Below are positions 48,680 to 57,456 of a stretch of 64,000 nucleotides of DNA, piece after piece. The stretch is from contig CAVNZM010000003.1 of the NCBI GenBank assembly GCA_963693365.1, positions 12,958,001 through 13,022,000 of the forward strand, read 5' to 3'. This stretch comes from Amoebidium appalachense. Lineage: Eukaryota > Ichthyosporea. The notes under the pieces were generated by a model, which saw nothing but the letters and a program-made list of their open reading frames with translations, was not told the origin of the DNA and did not search any database. How positions within the stretch are numbered: position 1 is the stretch's first letter; every line of letters begins with the position of its first letter. The translations under genes were made by a program, and so were the position numbers.

Positions 48680-49630
48680 ATGGCCCTATGCATCAATGTT
48701 ACCGGGTTTTGCAAGTTGGCACAAACCAGAGTTTATCCAACAGACCGGTGCCTGACTGGGTTGGTCCATGGAGGCAACCGTGAGCTGCTGCGGATGCACT
48801 TCCCAGGACTACACCAGCAGGTTGTGTACAATGACCTGAAAAACAACTGCTATGTGGTGGCAAGGCATGTGACACGCTATATTCGTGACCGTGTGATTGA
48901 CGAGGGGGCCACACTGCTCCTCAACGATGTGCCTGCAGGCAGGGGTGTGTGCCAGGCACGGGCCCTGGCATATGGATACACGCGTGAGTGGGCGCTGAGA
49001 CGCAACGAGTATGAGCAGCTGTTTGAAAGACTGCTGCGCAGTAGGAAGTTTGTGTTCTTCGAGCCGGGTGAGAGGGAGGACCAGTCATGTGGGAAGCTTG
49101 CCGGAGCCCTCCGCTCTCTGCGCTGGATGGCACGGTTTGGAGAGTGGGGAAATGAGCGAAGTTTTGCTGCACTGGGCTGTGTGACAGAGGACCCCGAGGC
49201 CCTGTTTGATGCCATGGTACGGATGATGGGGGTGAAGGGTGAGCAGGCCGCACTGGATCTTTTTGAAAGGGAGCACGGCGCAAAAATAGTTAGCCGACAT
49301 GCAAGTGTGGACACGAAATTTCTGTGGAGGGTGCGCGGGTGTGCACCGGTCAAGCTGGTAGGGCAAATTGATGGCGTGAACTGTGCAGCCGAGGATTTGC
49401 GTTTGGTGGAGGTCAAGTGCCGCCTGTACGGATTTCTCAGCATGCCACACGAGAAAGAATTGCTCCAGGTGCATGCATACATGTATGCAACCAAAATGTG
49501 GGCGTGTGACTTTGTGCAGTTTTACCAGGGCCAAATCAAAGTCATCAAAGTTGAGTTTGACAAGGTGTTTTGGGAGAGGGGGGTGCAACGTGGCCGAGAA
49601 CGGTTGTGGCGGATGTTAGAATGCCCATAG
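48680..49630 (+). CDS. YqaJ-like viral recombinase/exonuclease
   Basis: 316 residues starting MALCINVTGFCKLAQ. The PD-(D/E)xK nuclease core is in the C-terminal third: GQIDGVN (Asp, about residue 235), LVEVKCRLYG (Glu and Lys, about 252-254) and LLQVHAYMYATKMWACDFVQ, the Gln/Tyr element typical of lambda-exonuclease and YqaJ-type enzymes of NCLDVs. Such enzymes resect DNA ends for recombination and genome processing. The motif at 48642-48656 supports this ATG over the in-frame one at 48608. Intact. Confidence 0.75.
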   Translation: MALCINVTGFCKLAQTRVYPTDRCLTGLVHGGNRELLRMHFPGLHQQVVYNDLKNNCYVVARHVTRYIRDRVIDEGATLLLNDVPAGRGVCQARALAYGYTREWALRRNEYEQLFERLLRSRKFVFFEPGEREDQSCGKLAGALRSLRWMARFGEWGNERSFAALGCVTEDPEALFDAMVRMMGVKGEQAALDLFEREHGAKIVSRHASVDTKFLWRVRGCAPVKLVGQIDGVNCAAEDLRLVEVKCRLYGFLSMPHEKELLQVHAYMYATKMWACDFVQFYQGQIKVIKVEFDKVFWERGVQRGRERLWRMLECP

Positions 49631-49637
49631 GGCCAGC

Positions 49638-50411
49638 CTATGTGGATTCTGTTTCCGTTCCAAACAGCACCATGGGTGCGTCTGTTTGTATATCACTGAG
49701 CTTTTTGAGCGTGGCTGCGAGGATGGTTGCGTCACTGGGCCGTCTGTCTGATGGGAGCACCAGTGTAGAGTTGATTTCATTGGCCAATGCAGTCAGTTTG
49801 TCTGCTGTGGTCTTGTGTGCAACCCGCAGGCCCCCAAAATCAAAAAATGTGGAGAGACTTGCCGTAATTGCTGCCATAGCAGATATGTATGTGATGAAAT
49901 GTTGCAGGGTTTCATTGTTAGTGTTGGCAATGACCGTGCTTGCGGTGCTGAGCACGATGGTGGGCACACCAAAGAGGTAAAACAACATGCTTTGACGAGT
50001 GGCCATGTGCATGTGGCGTTTGGCCTTCCTCTTGCACGAATGCATCCACTCTTTCAGCAGACCGTCTGTGGTCCGGATGGTCTCCGTTTGTTTGGCCTGC
50101 AATGGGGGGTGCTGGACATCCTCGTCTGGTTCAGGTGCTGGTGCGTGGCACTGTGCAACACTTGCGCTTCTGCGGCGAAGGCCGCCATCAAATATGGGAC
50201 CCTCACCCAGGAGGGCAGCTGAGCTGGAAAGTCTGACGGAATCTCCAGCCATACTGGTGCGCGAGCTGTGGGCAGTGCGCTCGGTCGGTATCGCAGACAT
50301 GTCTAGCTTCCAGCTGCTTGGGGTGCGGCTGTTGGTGCTCCCCAGGGTGGGAGTGGCTTGCTCTTCTGTGCGCAACATGTGGCTGTTTGCACCTACCCAG
50401 AAAATGTCCAT
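49638..50411 (-). CDS. Two-span membrane protein, SLATT-like
   Basis: About 257 residues from the ATG at 50411 (MDIFWVGANSHML); the start is uncertain because the frame is open upstream and other ATGs lie inside. A disordered N-terminal half with Ser/Thr/Arg-rich sequence is followed by LLKEWMHSCKRKAKRHMHMA, two hydrophobic spans (LFYLFGVPTIVLSTASTVI and HFITYISAMAAITASLSTFF) and a helical tail. The layout resembles SLATT/DUF4231-type two-span proteins found in NCLDVs and in bacterial conflict systems. Convergent with the YqaJ-like gene. Confidence 0.5.
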   Translation of the reverse strand: MDIFWVGANSHMLRTEEQATPTLGSTNSRTPSSWKLDMSAIPTERTAHSSRTSMAGDSVRLSSSAALLGEGPIFDGGLRRRSASVAQCHAPAPEPDEDVQHPPLQAKQTETIRTTDGLLKEWMHSCKRKAKRHMHMATRQSMLFYLFGVPTIVLSTASTVIANTNNETLQHFITYISAMAAITASLSTFFDFGGLRVAHKTTADKLTALANEINSTLVLPSDRRPSDATILAATLKKLSDIQTDAPMVLFGTETEST

Positions 50412-50497
50412 GGAAGACTGTGGTGATTTGCGTTGTGGTGGGCTTTTGGGGGAGCTGCGAAAAATTATGTGGGCACGTGTATATGTGTATTGTGGGC

Positions 50498-51796
50498 ATG
50501 GCAGACAGTGACTATGGGGGCAGCATGGACGAGTCCGTGTTTGAAGCCATGCAGAACAAGGACGTGGCTCGGCAAGAGGCAGCGGAGGGACTGGGTGGCC
50601 ACGAAGACAGTCTTGATGGTGGACATGATAACAGGGGCTCAAGCCCTGTGCCGCGGATTTTGCGAGGAGCGGAGCTGCGTGTGCACCCTGATGTGCGGCC
50701 CCCCAGCCCCCCAGCGGAACAGGAGCTGGCAAAGCGCACGTATGAGCCCAATGGGTCAGAGGGGTGGGCCAGTGAGAACGATGAGCCACAGCCCCCTCCT
50801 GCAAAGCGGCGGAGAGAGCAGGAATGGGCACCGGCAGGTGGTCGCCGTAGCAGGGACGACGACGCTGCGAGTGCTTTTTCTGTGGGAAGCATGGATTTTC
50901 GCGGGAACGAGGGCAGGAGGGGTGCGGGGAAGGAGAGGAGGGGGCAGCACAACAAAGTGGGCATCGGGGCAGACGGACTGGCCTCAGTAGAGAATGAGGC
51001 TGTCAGACGACAGGCTGTGTGGGAGAAGCTGTTGCTGAAGAAGGCACGAGGTGCTGTGGTTGATCCGCTGTTGTACAACAGCAATACACCGGTAGAAGTG
51101 CTCGAGTCCAAGCTGGAGGAACTGACCGTGATTGAGAATCAGAAACGGGGGGCCCAGTTTATGCGATACGCACTGTTTATGGGCACCACCGGTGTGGAGC
51201 GAATGACCAGCCGGTTTCTCAGCAACGTGTATCTGGACGGTTGGACCGAGAGCATGATGAAGAACGAGGCGCAATTTGACGAAGTGCTGCAGCGTTTGGC
51301 AGAGAGGTACAAAATGGGCATGGAGGTGCACCCAGCTCTTGAGCTACTGGCCCTGTTGTGTGTGAATGCAGTGGTGTACCATTCCACGACCGGGTCCAAG
51401 CGTGCGCATGAGAAAGAGGAGGGGAATGTTGCACAGGCACAGGGGAATGCGAATGAAACCAGGCAGGTGGGTACGGCACCGACAGCAACCAGCACAAAGG
51501 CCACATCCCAGCCGCAGCAGGTGCTTTTGGGTGGCAACACTCAGGCCGGATTGCGGCCCCAGCCGGCAGTCCCTGGGATTGCACCCCGCCCACAGGTGCC
51601 CTTCACAGGCCCCAAAGAATTTGGGACTCGGCCTACGGGGGCAGACCTGAATGATGCTGCGGGGCTGGCTGTGGGGGCTGGGGCAACGGGAAAGAGCAAG
51701 GGCAAGGGTGGGCGGGGCAAGAAAGGGGATAAGGGTGGGGAGAAGGGGCAGGGGGATGGGGAGGGAGGGTCACAAGCCACATTGAATCTGTTTTAG
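50498..51796 (+). CDS. DUF5767-like NCLDV protein
   Basis: 432 residues starting MADSDYGGSMDESVFE. The first 160 residues are acidic, Pro- and Arg-rich and probably disordered. The central domain (about residues 170-305) matches the DUF5767 pattern of several NCLDVs: PVEVLESKLEELTVIENQK, a helical stretch, then LDGWTESMMKNEAQFDEVL and the 'RYK......PALELLALL' block with a final V-V-Y-H. Homologues are virion-associated in some viruses. The C-terminal 110 residues are low-complexity Gly/Lys/Gln. Divergent from the SLATT-like gene. Confidence 0.65.
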   Translation: MADSDYGGSMDESVFEAMQNKDVARQEAAEGLGGHEDSLDGGHDNRGSSPVPRILRGAELRVHPDVRPPSPPAEQELAKRTYEPNGSEGWASENDEPQPPPAKRRREQEWAPAGGRRSRDDDAASAFSVGSMDFRGNEGRRGAGKERRGQHNKVGIGADGLASVENEAVRRQAVWEKLLLKKARGAVVDPLLYNSNTPVEVLESKLEELTVIENQKRGAQFMRYALFMGTTGVERMTSRFLSNVYLDGWTESMMKNEAQFDEVLQRLAERYKMGMEVHPALELLALLCVNAVVYHSTTGSKRAHEKEEGNVAQAQGNANETRQVGTAPTATSTKATSQPQQVLLGGNTQAGLRPQPAVPGIAPRPQVPFTGPKEFGTRPTGADLNDAAGLAVGAGATGKSKGKGGRGKKGDKGGEKGQGDGEGGSQATLNLF

Positions 51797-51813
51797 GTCG
51801 TTTTATTGCCTGG

Positions 51814-52050
51814 TCACAGCATTGGCCCCAGCATGTAGACACGCCGGTATTGCTCCTCAAGACCCCGTACATCGCGAAACGGTGGCAGCACTATAGGTGC
51901 GGGTTTTGTGGTAGGGGCTGGGCCTGCACTTTTTGCGGCCAAAACACCCCTGGCTGTGCGTGCCCTTTCGGTAATTGCTTGTAGACCCTTTTTGAGTGTG
52001 TCGCTGAGCACTACGGGCTCTTCTGGTTGGGGCTGGGGAATCGCTGCCAT
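51814..52050 (-). CDS. Small protein (78 residues)
   Basis: MAAIPQPQPEEPVVLSDTLK..., a Pro-rich start, a short amphipathic helix with arginines, and PFRDVRGLEEQYRRVYMLG near the end. Not recognised. TTTTTTCCTGTC (52068-52078) plus TTTATTTATATC immediately before the ATG give good promoter support. Confidence 0.55.
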   Translation of the reverse strand: MAAIPQPQPEEPVVLSDTLKKGLQAITERARTARGVLAAKSAGPAPTTKPAPIVLPPFRDVRGLEEQYRRVYMLGPML

Positions 52051-52067
52051 TTTTGATATAAATAAAG

Positions 52068-52078
52068 ACAGGAAAAAA
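52068..52078 (-). promoter_or_regulatory. T-run/CCTGTC promoter motif
   Basis: GTTTTTTCCTGTC about 20 nt before the ATG at 52050. Confidence 0.55.
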
Positions 52079-52101
52079 CTTTCTTGGCTGGGTGTGTGTC
52101 C

Positions 52102-52536
52102 CTACTTGGCAAAGACCAGGTAGAGCAGCAGAAGAATGCAGAGGACCTGCAGTCCTGCTGTGATGATGGGCAGATTTTTCACAATACTGTCCACTGTGAA
52201 CCCCGCACCAGTTTTGAGGGCATCCAATGGGGCGGCTGGTTTTGTACAGCCACAGCCAGCTGAAGTGGGTATGTCCTTGCTGCAGCCACACGACGTGGGG
52301 GGGCCAGCTGCTGCGCATGGCTGGGGGGGAGAAAGGTCCCAGGGTGTGTGTCTCTCCCGCACAGGTCGTACATGTGGACGGGTACACTGCTGGGGGGGCC
52401 TGCTTGCATTGCTGTAGGTGTCGCTGGTAGAGGGCTCATCCCATGTGCCATATACATCCTGCACCCGGGAATAGGGGGGGCCCAATGGGATAGCATCGAT
52501 AGGGGTAATCATTGTTTCAAGGTACCTTTGGCGCAT
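52102..52536 (-). CDS. C-terminally anchored membrane protein (144 residues)
   Basis: MRQRYLETMITPIDAIPLGP..., with a Pro/Thr/Cys-rich middle (two CGC-type motifs: TSCGCSKD and AGCGCTKP) and one C-terminal span (AGLQVLCILLLLYLVFAK). The paired Cys motifs could form disulphides or bind metal. Probably a virion membrane protein; homologue not recognised. A second possible start is the ATG at residue 9. Confidence 0.5.
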   Translation of the reverse strand: MRQRYLETMITPIDAIPLGPPYSRVQDVYGTWDEPSTSDTYSNASRPPQQCTRPHVRPVRERHTPWDLSPPQPCAAAGPPTSCGCSKDIPTSAGCGCTKPAAPLDALKTGAGFTVDSIVKNLPIITAGLQVLCILLLLYLVFAK

Positions 52537-52630
52537 GATGGCGGATGGGGGGGCTTTGCCATGTGCGCAAAAAGTCGGGACGGTGGCGCATGGTGGGAAG
52601 GAAAATGTGGGCTAAGTTATTGACATTAAA

Positions 52631-53407
52631 ATGGCACGGCCGGTAGCTGTGCCACCTATGCCTGAGTGGGAGATGATTGGCCCCAATGCAATGGACCGGG
52701 AAACGGCAGAGCGGGTAAATCATGTGCGAAGGGTGATGTACACCAACAAGCAGCTTCTGGTGAAACTAAGTGATATGGCCCACAATGCCGTACTGGTGCC
52801 CCCTCCAGAGCTGGCCACTGCGCTGATGGGAATCCTGCGCTTGCAAGAGAAGGCACAGCACCCCTCGCTGGTTGGTGGCCTCTTGGTAGAGGAGCTTCTG
52901 TATGGGCCCTCCCTGGAAAATGCGGTTGTGAAGTGTGGGGCACATGAAAAAAGACGGGAGCTGCGTGTGGCATGCACCGAGGCAGCACAACTCGGGCTGT
53001 GGTTCTTGCTGGAGGAAATGCTGGGCCACATTCATGGCCAGCTGTGGCATGCGGGTGTGTTTGAAAATGCAGCTGTGTTGATGGACTGGGTGCAGCCACG
53101 CGTGCGGTCACGGTCTGACCTTGCAGTCATCAAGCATGCGCGTGTGTACATGCTCCTGCGCCAACTGGCGCATGGTAAGATCATGGGTGATGAGGTGAGC
53201 CTGGCTGACCGTTTGACTATGGCCGACTTTGCGGATGCCAAAGAGCTGACTCCGTGGGAGATGAAGATGATGAACAAGTTCTTTGGCCCACAGGCCATCG
53301 CAACTTTGCCATTGGGCCCCAAGAACGTTGCTCCGCATCTGACGGTGCCCGACGAGGACAAGGGCGTGCGCAGCGAGCACGTGTTTGCGGGGATAGAATG
53401 GCTGTAA
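52631..53407 (+). CDS. Unknown helical protein (258 residues)
   Basis: MARPVAVPPMPEWEMIGPNA..., intact, mostly helical by composition, with Leu/Ala-rich segments (LLVEELLYGPSLENAVVKCG, AQLGLWFLLEEMLGHIHGQL) and an acidic C-terminus. No transmembrane span. Not recognised. It sits in the dense intact gene cluster, divergent from a membrane protein gene, so a virion or assembly protein is possible. Confidence 0.55.
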   Translation: MARPVAVPPMPEWEMIGPNAMDRETAERVNHVRRVMYTNKQLLVKLSDMAHNAVLVPPPELATALMGILRLQEKAQHPSLVGGLLVEELLYGPSLENAVVKCGAHEKRRELRVACTEAAQLGLWFLLEEMLGHIHGQLWHAGVFENAAVLMDWVQPRVRSRSDLAVIKHARVYMLLRQLAHGKIMGDEVSLADRLTMADFADAKELTPWEMKMMNKFFGPQAIATLPLGPKNVAPHLTVPDEDKGVRSEHVFAGIEWL

Positions 53408-53516
53408 TAAGAGTAAACTTTGAAGCTTTGAACTTCCCCCCCCCCTCCCTGTGCCCTTCCCATGAATCAAAATATGAACACATGTGAGTGCCTGTTTATT
53501 GCAGTCCAAGGTTGTC

Positions 53517-54125
53517 TTAGTTTGCCACAGGCTGGCTGCGGCCCGCCACTAGTTTAGTCAGAACGTCCAGGTCACTCGGGCTGATGTCAGAAAGCAACTG
53601 CTCACCCAGAGACCTGATCTGGTGCAGCTTTTCAGGGGTCATGGTAGTTACAATCTTGGAGGCCATCTCCATGATCTGCTGGGAATTGGCCAGCTCCATC
53701 ATACCAGCCAGGTCAATATGTGCGTTGTTTGTGGTTGGCGCAATAGTTGGACGAGAGTGTGAAGGTTGGAGTGGGGTCATCTGGGTGTGGGTGGGTAGAT
53801 CAAATGCGATTGCCGCAAGTGCCTGCAGGTACTGGAAAATGGGCTGTTTGATGGAGAAGTCGAGGTTGGGCCAGAGCTTGACAAAGCCAAAGGGGCCATC
53901 AACGGGCATCTGGGCAGCAAATGAGTCGTCCCCGGCCAGCAGCTGGTGGAGGTGTGGGGCCATGTGCTCGCGGAATGTTTCAATGCCGGCGCTCTTCTGT
54001 GCGAGGGCAAGTGTCTCGTACACGGGCTTTGCGGCTCCCAGCTCCTGTGGAAAGCTGGCACCAAGCTTGCCCAGGAACTCGACCATCATGGCGTTGAACG
54101 TATCTGCAGGGGTAGGGCATGCCAT
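53517..54125 (-). CDS. Conserved NCLDV-type hypothetical protein (202 residues)
   Basis: MACPTPADTFNAMMVEFLGK..., with the opening pattern FNAMMVEFLGKLGASFPQEL that I associate with a small family of phycodnavirus and related NCLDV proteins of unknown role. A linker rich in Pro/Thr and a helical C-terminal part (TPEKLHQIRSLGEQLLSDIS) follow. The start at 54125 is preferred over a TTG at 54143, with TTTTTTTCTGTGC (54160-54172) about 35 nt upstream. Confidence 0.6.
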   Translation of the reverse strand: MACPTPADTFNAMMVEFLGKLGASFPQELGAAKPVYETLALAQKSAGIETFREHMAPHLHQLLAGDDSFAAQMPVDGPFGFVKLWPNLDFSIKQPIFQYLQALAAIAFDLPTHTQMTPLQPSHSRPTIAPTTNNAHIDLAGMMELANSQQIMEMASKIVTTMTPEKLHQIRSLGEQLLSDISPSDLDVLTKLVAGRSQPVAN

Positions 54126-54159
54126 GGCGGTGGCTACAGACAACCCGCTGTTGCTGAAT

Positions 54160-54172
54160 GCACAGAAAAAAA
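54160..54172 (-). promoter_or_regulatory. T-run/CTGTG promoter motif
   Basis: GTTTTTTTCTGTGCATT on the minus strand, upstream of the ATG at 54125. Confidence 0.6.
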
Positions 54173-54230
54173 CGCGGCGCGCTGCTTAAACCATCAAAAG
54201 CAGACAGGACAGGGTCCCAATAGTGTGCAC

Positions 54231-54261
<31 letters not shown>

Positions 54262-54340
54262 GGCAGCCAGTGTTTTGTGCCCCAGAAGATTTCTTTCCAC
54301 CCTCGCTCTATTTAAATTCTAGGCACCACAAACAAACAAC

Positions 54341-54652
54341 ATGGGGCTCGATTCACTCAATGTTTCTGACATGTTGGTCATTGTGGTGTTTTTGCTCGTC
54401 GTTGTGGTCGTCATTATGTACATTGTACGTAAACGCAGGAGAAAAACGAGAAGGGCACAGACTGAAAAAAACGACTCCTTGCACCCAGGCCATGCCAGCC
54501 GTCACCCCGGGGACCACAGTGCAGGCATACAAGAAGAGTATGATGAGACTATTGACGGCGATGACATGCTGGCGGATTTGAGCTATGTGTTCCACAAAGG
54601 CGAAAAGTTTCTGACCTGGTTCTTTGAAAACCTGATTGGGGGAACCGGCTAG
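54341..54652 (+). CDS. Membrane-anchored protein (103 residues)
   Basis: MGLDSLNVSDMLVIVVFLLV..., one N-terminal span (residues about 11-29) followed by a strongly basic stop-transfer (RKRRRKTRR) and a soluble His/Asp/Glu-rich tail. Its stop overlaps the stop of the convergent gene by a few bases (54649-54652). Typical small virion membrane protein layout. Confidence 0.55.
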   Translation: MGLDSLNVSDMLVIVVFLLVVVVVIMYIVRKRRRKTRRAQTEKNDSLHPGHASRHPGDHSAGIQEEYDETIDGDDMLADLSYVFHKGEKFLTWFFENLIGGTG

Positions 54653-55863
54653 ATGGGTCGTTTTGGCACCCGCACCACTGCCGGGGCGTCCTTGGGGCCG
54701 CGTATGGGCACACCCAGACCCGTGGTAGGGGCAATCCTGTGCTCGGGACGTGTGTGCACACGTTGCCCATATGGCTTGGCATGGTGGGGGTGTGTCTCCC
54801 TGGCCGCACTGGGGCCCCCACCCGCCATGGGGTTGCGGGGAACAGGCCGGGCTTCGTCTGCGAGTGTCCTCACTTTTCCAGCGGATGCCCCCCCTGTGAT
54901 GTGGGGGGTGTCCGTGGCCATGTACCCCCCCACCGGCTGCAGCGGGGGCAGTGCTATGCCGGCGGCCCGGGGCAGGGCCAGCGTGCGCTCTTCCCCCACG
55001 CGTGCGGGTGGCTGGGCACGGCTCGTGTGTCCCACTCCGCTCAGACTGTCCCCTGCAAGAGGCATGCGGGTGTTGGGGGCGACCCGGCCGGCTGCCATCA
55101 GCGGCGGTGCCACGCGCGCGTTTGGGTTGCTCTGGGGGTTCGGCTGGGACAGGTGTGGCTGTGGGGGACGGCCTGGGCCAAGCAGGGCACCGGCCTCCTT
55201 GGCAGGAGGGACAGAAAAAACGACCTCCCTGCCCCTCTGTGGCCCAAAATCTGCGGTGTCTGCATTGTACCCGCGCATAGGAACTGCGACCTGGTCCTCC
55301 CTGCCAACCGTCAGGCGCACCGGAAGTCGGCCGCGGTTCACGTTGGGCAGCTCCCGGGCCTGCCGCACGCGGGTGTCTTCGCGTGCGCGTTCCAATGGGG
55401 TGGCCTGGCCACTGCCCCGGAGCACGCGCTTGGTGTGTAGGCCACGCACGTCAACCTGCGGCACGTGCGGTTCTGGGCATCCGGCCACCTCGTTTCTAAG
55501 ACGGTCACGGGCTGTGGAGGGGTCGCAGGCGATCTGCATGGCACGGTCCCTGCCTGTGTATGGCGGGGGGTCTGTGCAGTCGGCGGCCTGTGTGTTTGCG
55601 GCACGTGCCAGAGCGGGCCTGTCCGGGCCCATACAGGCATCGGTGGGGTCCATACAGGGGTGCGGGTGGGGGGCCCCGTCCGCTGCCGGGGGCGGCTGGG
55701 TGGCACTCCGGGGCGGGCATGCTGCCTGTGTGGCACCGTCATCAATGGATTGTGAAACTGTTTGCGGCCTTTTATTGTCCTGGTGGATGCTGTACCCCAG
55801 GGCGACGCCTGTCAGAGCCACCACACCGACGCTGGCCAATAGAAGGAGGGGACCCGCGGACAT
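54649..55863 (-). CDS. N-anchored Pro/Arg-rich protein (404 residues)
   Basis: MSAGPLLLLASVGVVALTGV..., a signal anchor at residues about 4-24, then a long Pro/Arg/Gly/Ala-rich, mainly disordered region with repeated R-x-R-x-L and 'RPPQPHLSQPNPQSNPNAR'-like segments. It is probably anchored in a viral membrane. The frame is open 20 codons upstream (MPPRHPPRKKCAG...); the ATG directly before the hydrophobic segment was chosen. No homologue recognised with confidence. Confidence 0.5.
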   Translation of the reverse strand: MSAGPLLLLASVGVVALTGVALGYSIHQDNKRPQTVSQSIDDGATQAACPPRSATQPPPAADGAPHPHPCMDPTDACMGPDRPALARAANTQAADCTDPPPYTGRDRAMQIACDPSTARDRLRNEVAGCPEPHVPQVDVRGLHTKRVLRGSGQATPLERAREDTRVRQARELPNVNRGRLPVRLTVGREDQVAVPMRGYNADTADFGPQRGREVVFSVPPAKEAGALLGPGRPPQPHLSQPNPQSNPNARVAPPLMAAGRVAPNTRMPLAGDSLSGVGHTSRAQPPARVGEERTLALPRAAGIALPPLQPVGGYMATDTPHITGGASAGKVRTLADEARPVPRNPMAGGGPSAARETHPHHAKPYGQRVHTRPEHRIAPTTGLGVPIRGPKDAPAVVRVPKRPI

Positions 55864-55874
55864 GGCTGTCCCAA

Positions 55875-56489
55875 TCAGTTCCCAACCTGCACATTTTTTG
55901 CGTGGGGGGTGTCTGGGGGGCACACATTGGCGGTGCCAGCCGCCGGTGGGGCCAGGACTGGGATGTCTGCCATGTGCCGCAGGGTGATCCTGCGGCGGTT
56001 GTCCTTTGCACAGGCATCACCCGCAATGTCGAGGAGCCTCTCGGTGAAGACCTGGATGGCGCAGGCAGCGGCTATGCACGCCCCCGCACTGATGCGCAAG
56101 TGGGGCATGCGGCGGTAGACAAAGGTCTTCATGCGGGAGGGGGGCATCACAAGCCCGCTCTTGAGGGCCTGTGTGGTGCGGGGCTGGCTGGGGGCAGCGA
56201 CAAACGCGCGTGCACGGGCCAGTGCATGGCGGATGCGGGCAACACACTCGGCTCCCCGGGGGCCGGGATCCAGCACCTTGACGGCGAGCTCCACAAGGTG
56301 GGGCCGCAGGGTGCTTCTGTGTGCGTTGGAGCACACGTGCAGCATGCAGTTGACCAGACGCCGCTGGTATTCCTGCTGTTGGCCCACCACAAATGCCAGG
56401 GCTGTGCGGGACATGGCCAGCGGGTGGCGCTGCTTCAGCAGGCGGTAGGTGTATGTGCTGAACGAGTTGTACTTCTGTGCGGACCGCAT
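55875..56489 (-). CDS. Histone H2B-H2A fusion (doublet)
   Basis: 204 residues starting MRSAQKYNSFSTYTYRLLKQ. Residues about 7-97 follow the H2B fold: YNSFSTYTYRLLKQRHP (H2B 'YS.YIYKVLKQVHP'), a long helix, HRSTLRPHLVELAVKVLDPG (H2B '[20 protein letters not shown]') and a final helix. Residues about 109-185 follow H2A: SGLVMPPSRMKTFVYRR, SAGACIAAACAIQVFTERLL (H2A '[20 protein letters not shown]'), AGDACAKDNRRRITLRHMAD. Tails are short. H2B-H2A doublets in this order are known from marseilleviruses and package viral DNA in nucleosome-like particles. Here it lies between a membrane protein and a SET-domain gene. The TTTTTTTCTGTGC motif (56528-56540) marks it as late. Confidence 0.75.
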   Translation of the reverse strand: MRSAQKYNSFSTYTYRLLKQRHPLAMSRTALAFVVGQQQEYQRRLVNCMLHVCSNAHRSTLRPHLVELAVKVLDPGPRGAECVARIRHALARARAFVAAPSQPRTTQALKSGLVMPPSRMKTFVYRRMPHLRISAGACIAAACAIQVFTERLLDIAGDACAKDNRRRITLRHMADIPVLAPPAAGTANVCPPDTPHAKNVQVGN

Positions 56490-56527
56490 GGTGCATGTGC
56501 ACTGGCAGGAGTGCTTGGCTACCCATT

Positions 56528-56540
56528 GCACAGAAAAAAA
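56528..56540 (-). promoter_or_regulatory. T-run/CTGTG promoter motif of the histone gene
   Basis: ATTTTTTTCTGTGCAATGGG about 40 nt before the ATG at 56489. Confidence 0.6.
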
Positions 56541-56544
56541 TTTG

Positions 56545-56575
<31 letters not shown>

Positions 56576-56683
56576 GCAATGGGAGGAATCCCTCACATGC
56601 GGGATTTCATGGGGTGCTGAACGGTGGGAAAGGAGGGAGGGAGGGGAGGGTCCTGAAACATGCAATGCACATTCTGTTGGCGT

Positions 56684-56699
56684 ATTTTTTTCATCTGGT
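56684..56699 (+). promoter_or_regulatory. T-run promoter motif variant
   Basis: TATTTTTTTCATCTGG about 20 nt before the ATG at 56719. Confidence 0.45.
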
Positions 56700-56718
56700 T
56701 CCAAATCGTTTCAGTAAC

Positions 56719-57456
56719 ATGGCGGCCCCACCAGATCCCCGTCGGTTTGCGGATGCATACAACCAGTTGTACACACAGGCACGGCGGTTCACACTAAAGC
56801 AGCCCGATCATGGGTTTCACCATGCTCACATGCGGCGGATGTATGTGGTCAATCCTGACACACAGGTGGTTGTCAACGGAATCTCTCCGTTTGTGCTCAT
56901 GTGTTGCCGGTGCGTGTCTTTGAAGCGCGATGGTACCCACTGCATGCACCGCACGTGCAAGTCGGTCCCACATTGTGCCCAGCACCTTGCAATTGACCTC
57001 AACCTGAGGATTATGCGAACCACCTTGGTCGATCCTGCAACAAACAACCCTTACACCTTCAATGGGTTGTATGCCTACAGACCAGGAGCCCCTGCTGACG
57101 AAATCGTATTCAGGCCTGGAGATTGGATTTGTGTGTACCTGGGTGAGGTGCTCACTGGTCAGGAGTCGGCGGCCTTGTACAATGACCACTCCGTTCCTGC
57201 AAAGGTCCCCCCCTACCAGATAGGCATCAGCGGCAGCAGGCTCGTTGATGGGCTTCGTGTCCGGGCTGCGGCTGCATACGCAAACACGAAGACCCCAAAG
57301 AGAATGTGCAATGCCAAGTTTGGAACTCGGAGGATCACGCCAAACTGGGCCTGGTTGCGTGCTACAAAGGTCATTCGCAACGGTCAGGAGATTTTTGCAG
57401 AGTACAACGACGAGTCAGTGGCAGACTACCTTAAGGACGTGTACCACGTAGTCTAA
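56719..57456 (+). CDS. SET-domain protein
   Basis: 245 residues starting MAAPPDPRRFADAYNQ. A Cys/His cluster at about residues 57-90 (CCRCVSLKRDGTHCMHRTCK ... CAQH) precedes a SET-type domain: GLYAYRP near residue 117, ICVYLGEVL, YQIGISGSRLVDG, AAYANTKTPKRMCNAKFG (SET 'N...NC' element) and GQEIFAEYND at the end (SET 'eL..dY'). SET proteins methylate lysines, mostly in histones, and those of chloroviruses silence host chromatin. Its closeness to the histone doublet is suggestive. The catalytic Tyr is likely that in FAEYND. Confidence 0.75.
   Translation: MAAPPDPRRFADAYNQLYTQARRFTLKQPDHGFHHAHMRRMYVVNPDTQVVVNGISPFVLMCCRCVSLKRDGTHCMHRTCKSVPHCAQHLAIDLNLRIMRTTLVDPATNNPYTFNGLYAYRPGAPADEIVFRPGDWICVYLGEVLTGQESAALYNDHSVPAKVPPYQIGISGSRLVDGLRVRAAAAYANTKTPKRMCNAKFGTRRITPNWAWLRATKVIRNGQEIFAEYNDESVADYLKDVYHVV

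Noticed and set aside
54653-55987. 444-codon plus-strand frame opposite the Pro/Arg-rich membrane protein
   Set aside because: The minus-strand frame has an N-terminal signal anchor and fits gene spacing; the plus frame is a GC-rich shadow without recognisable features. Some doubt remains.
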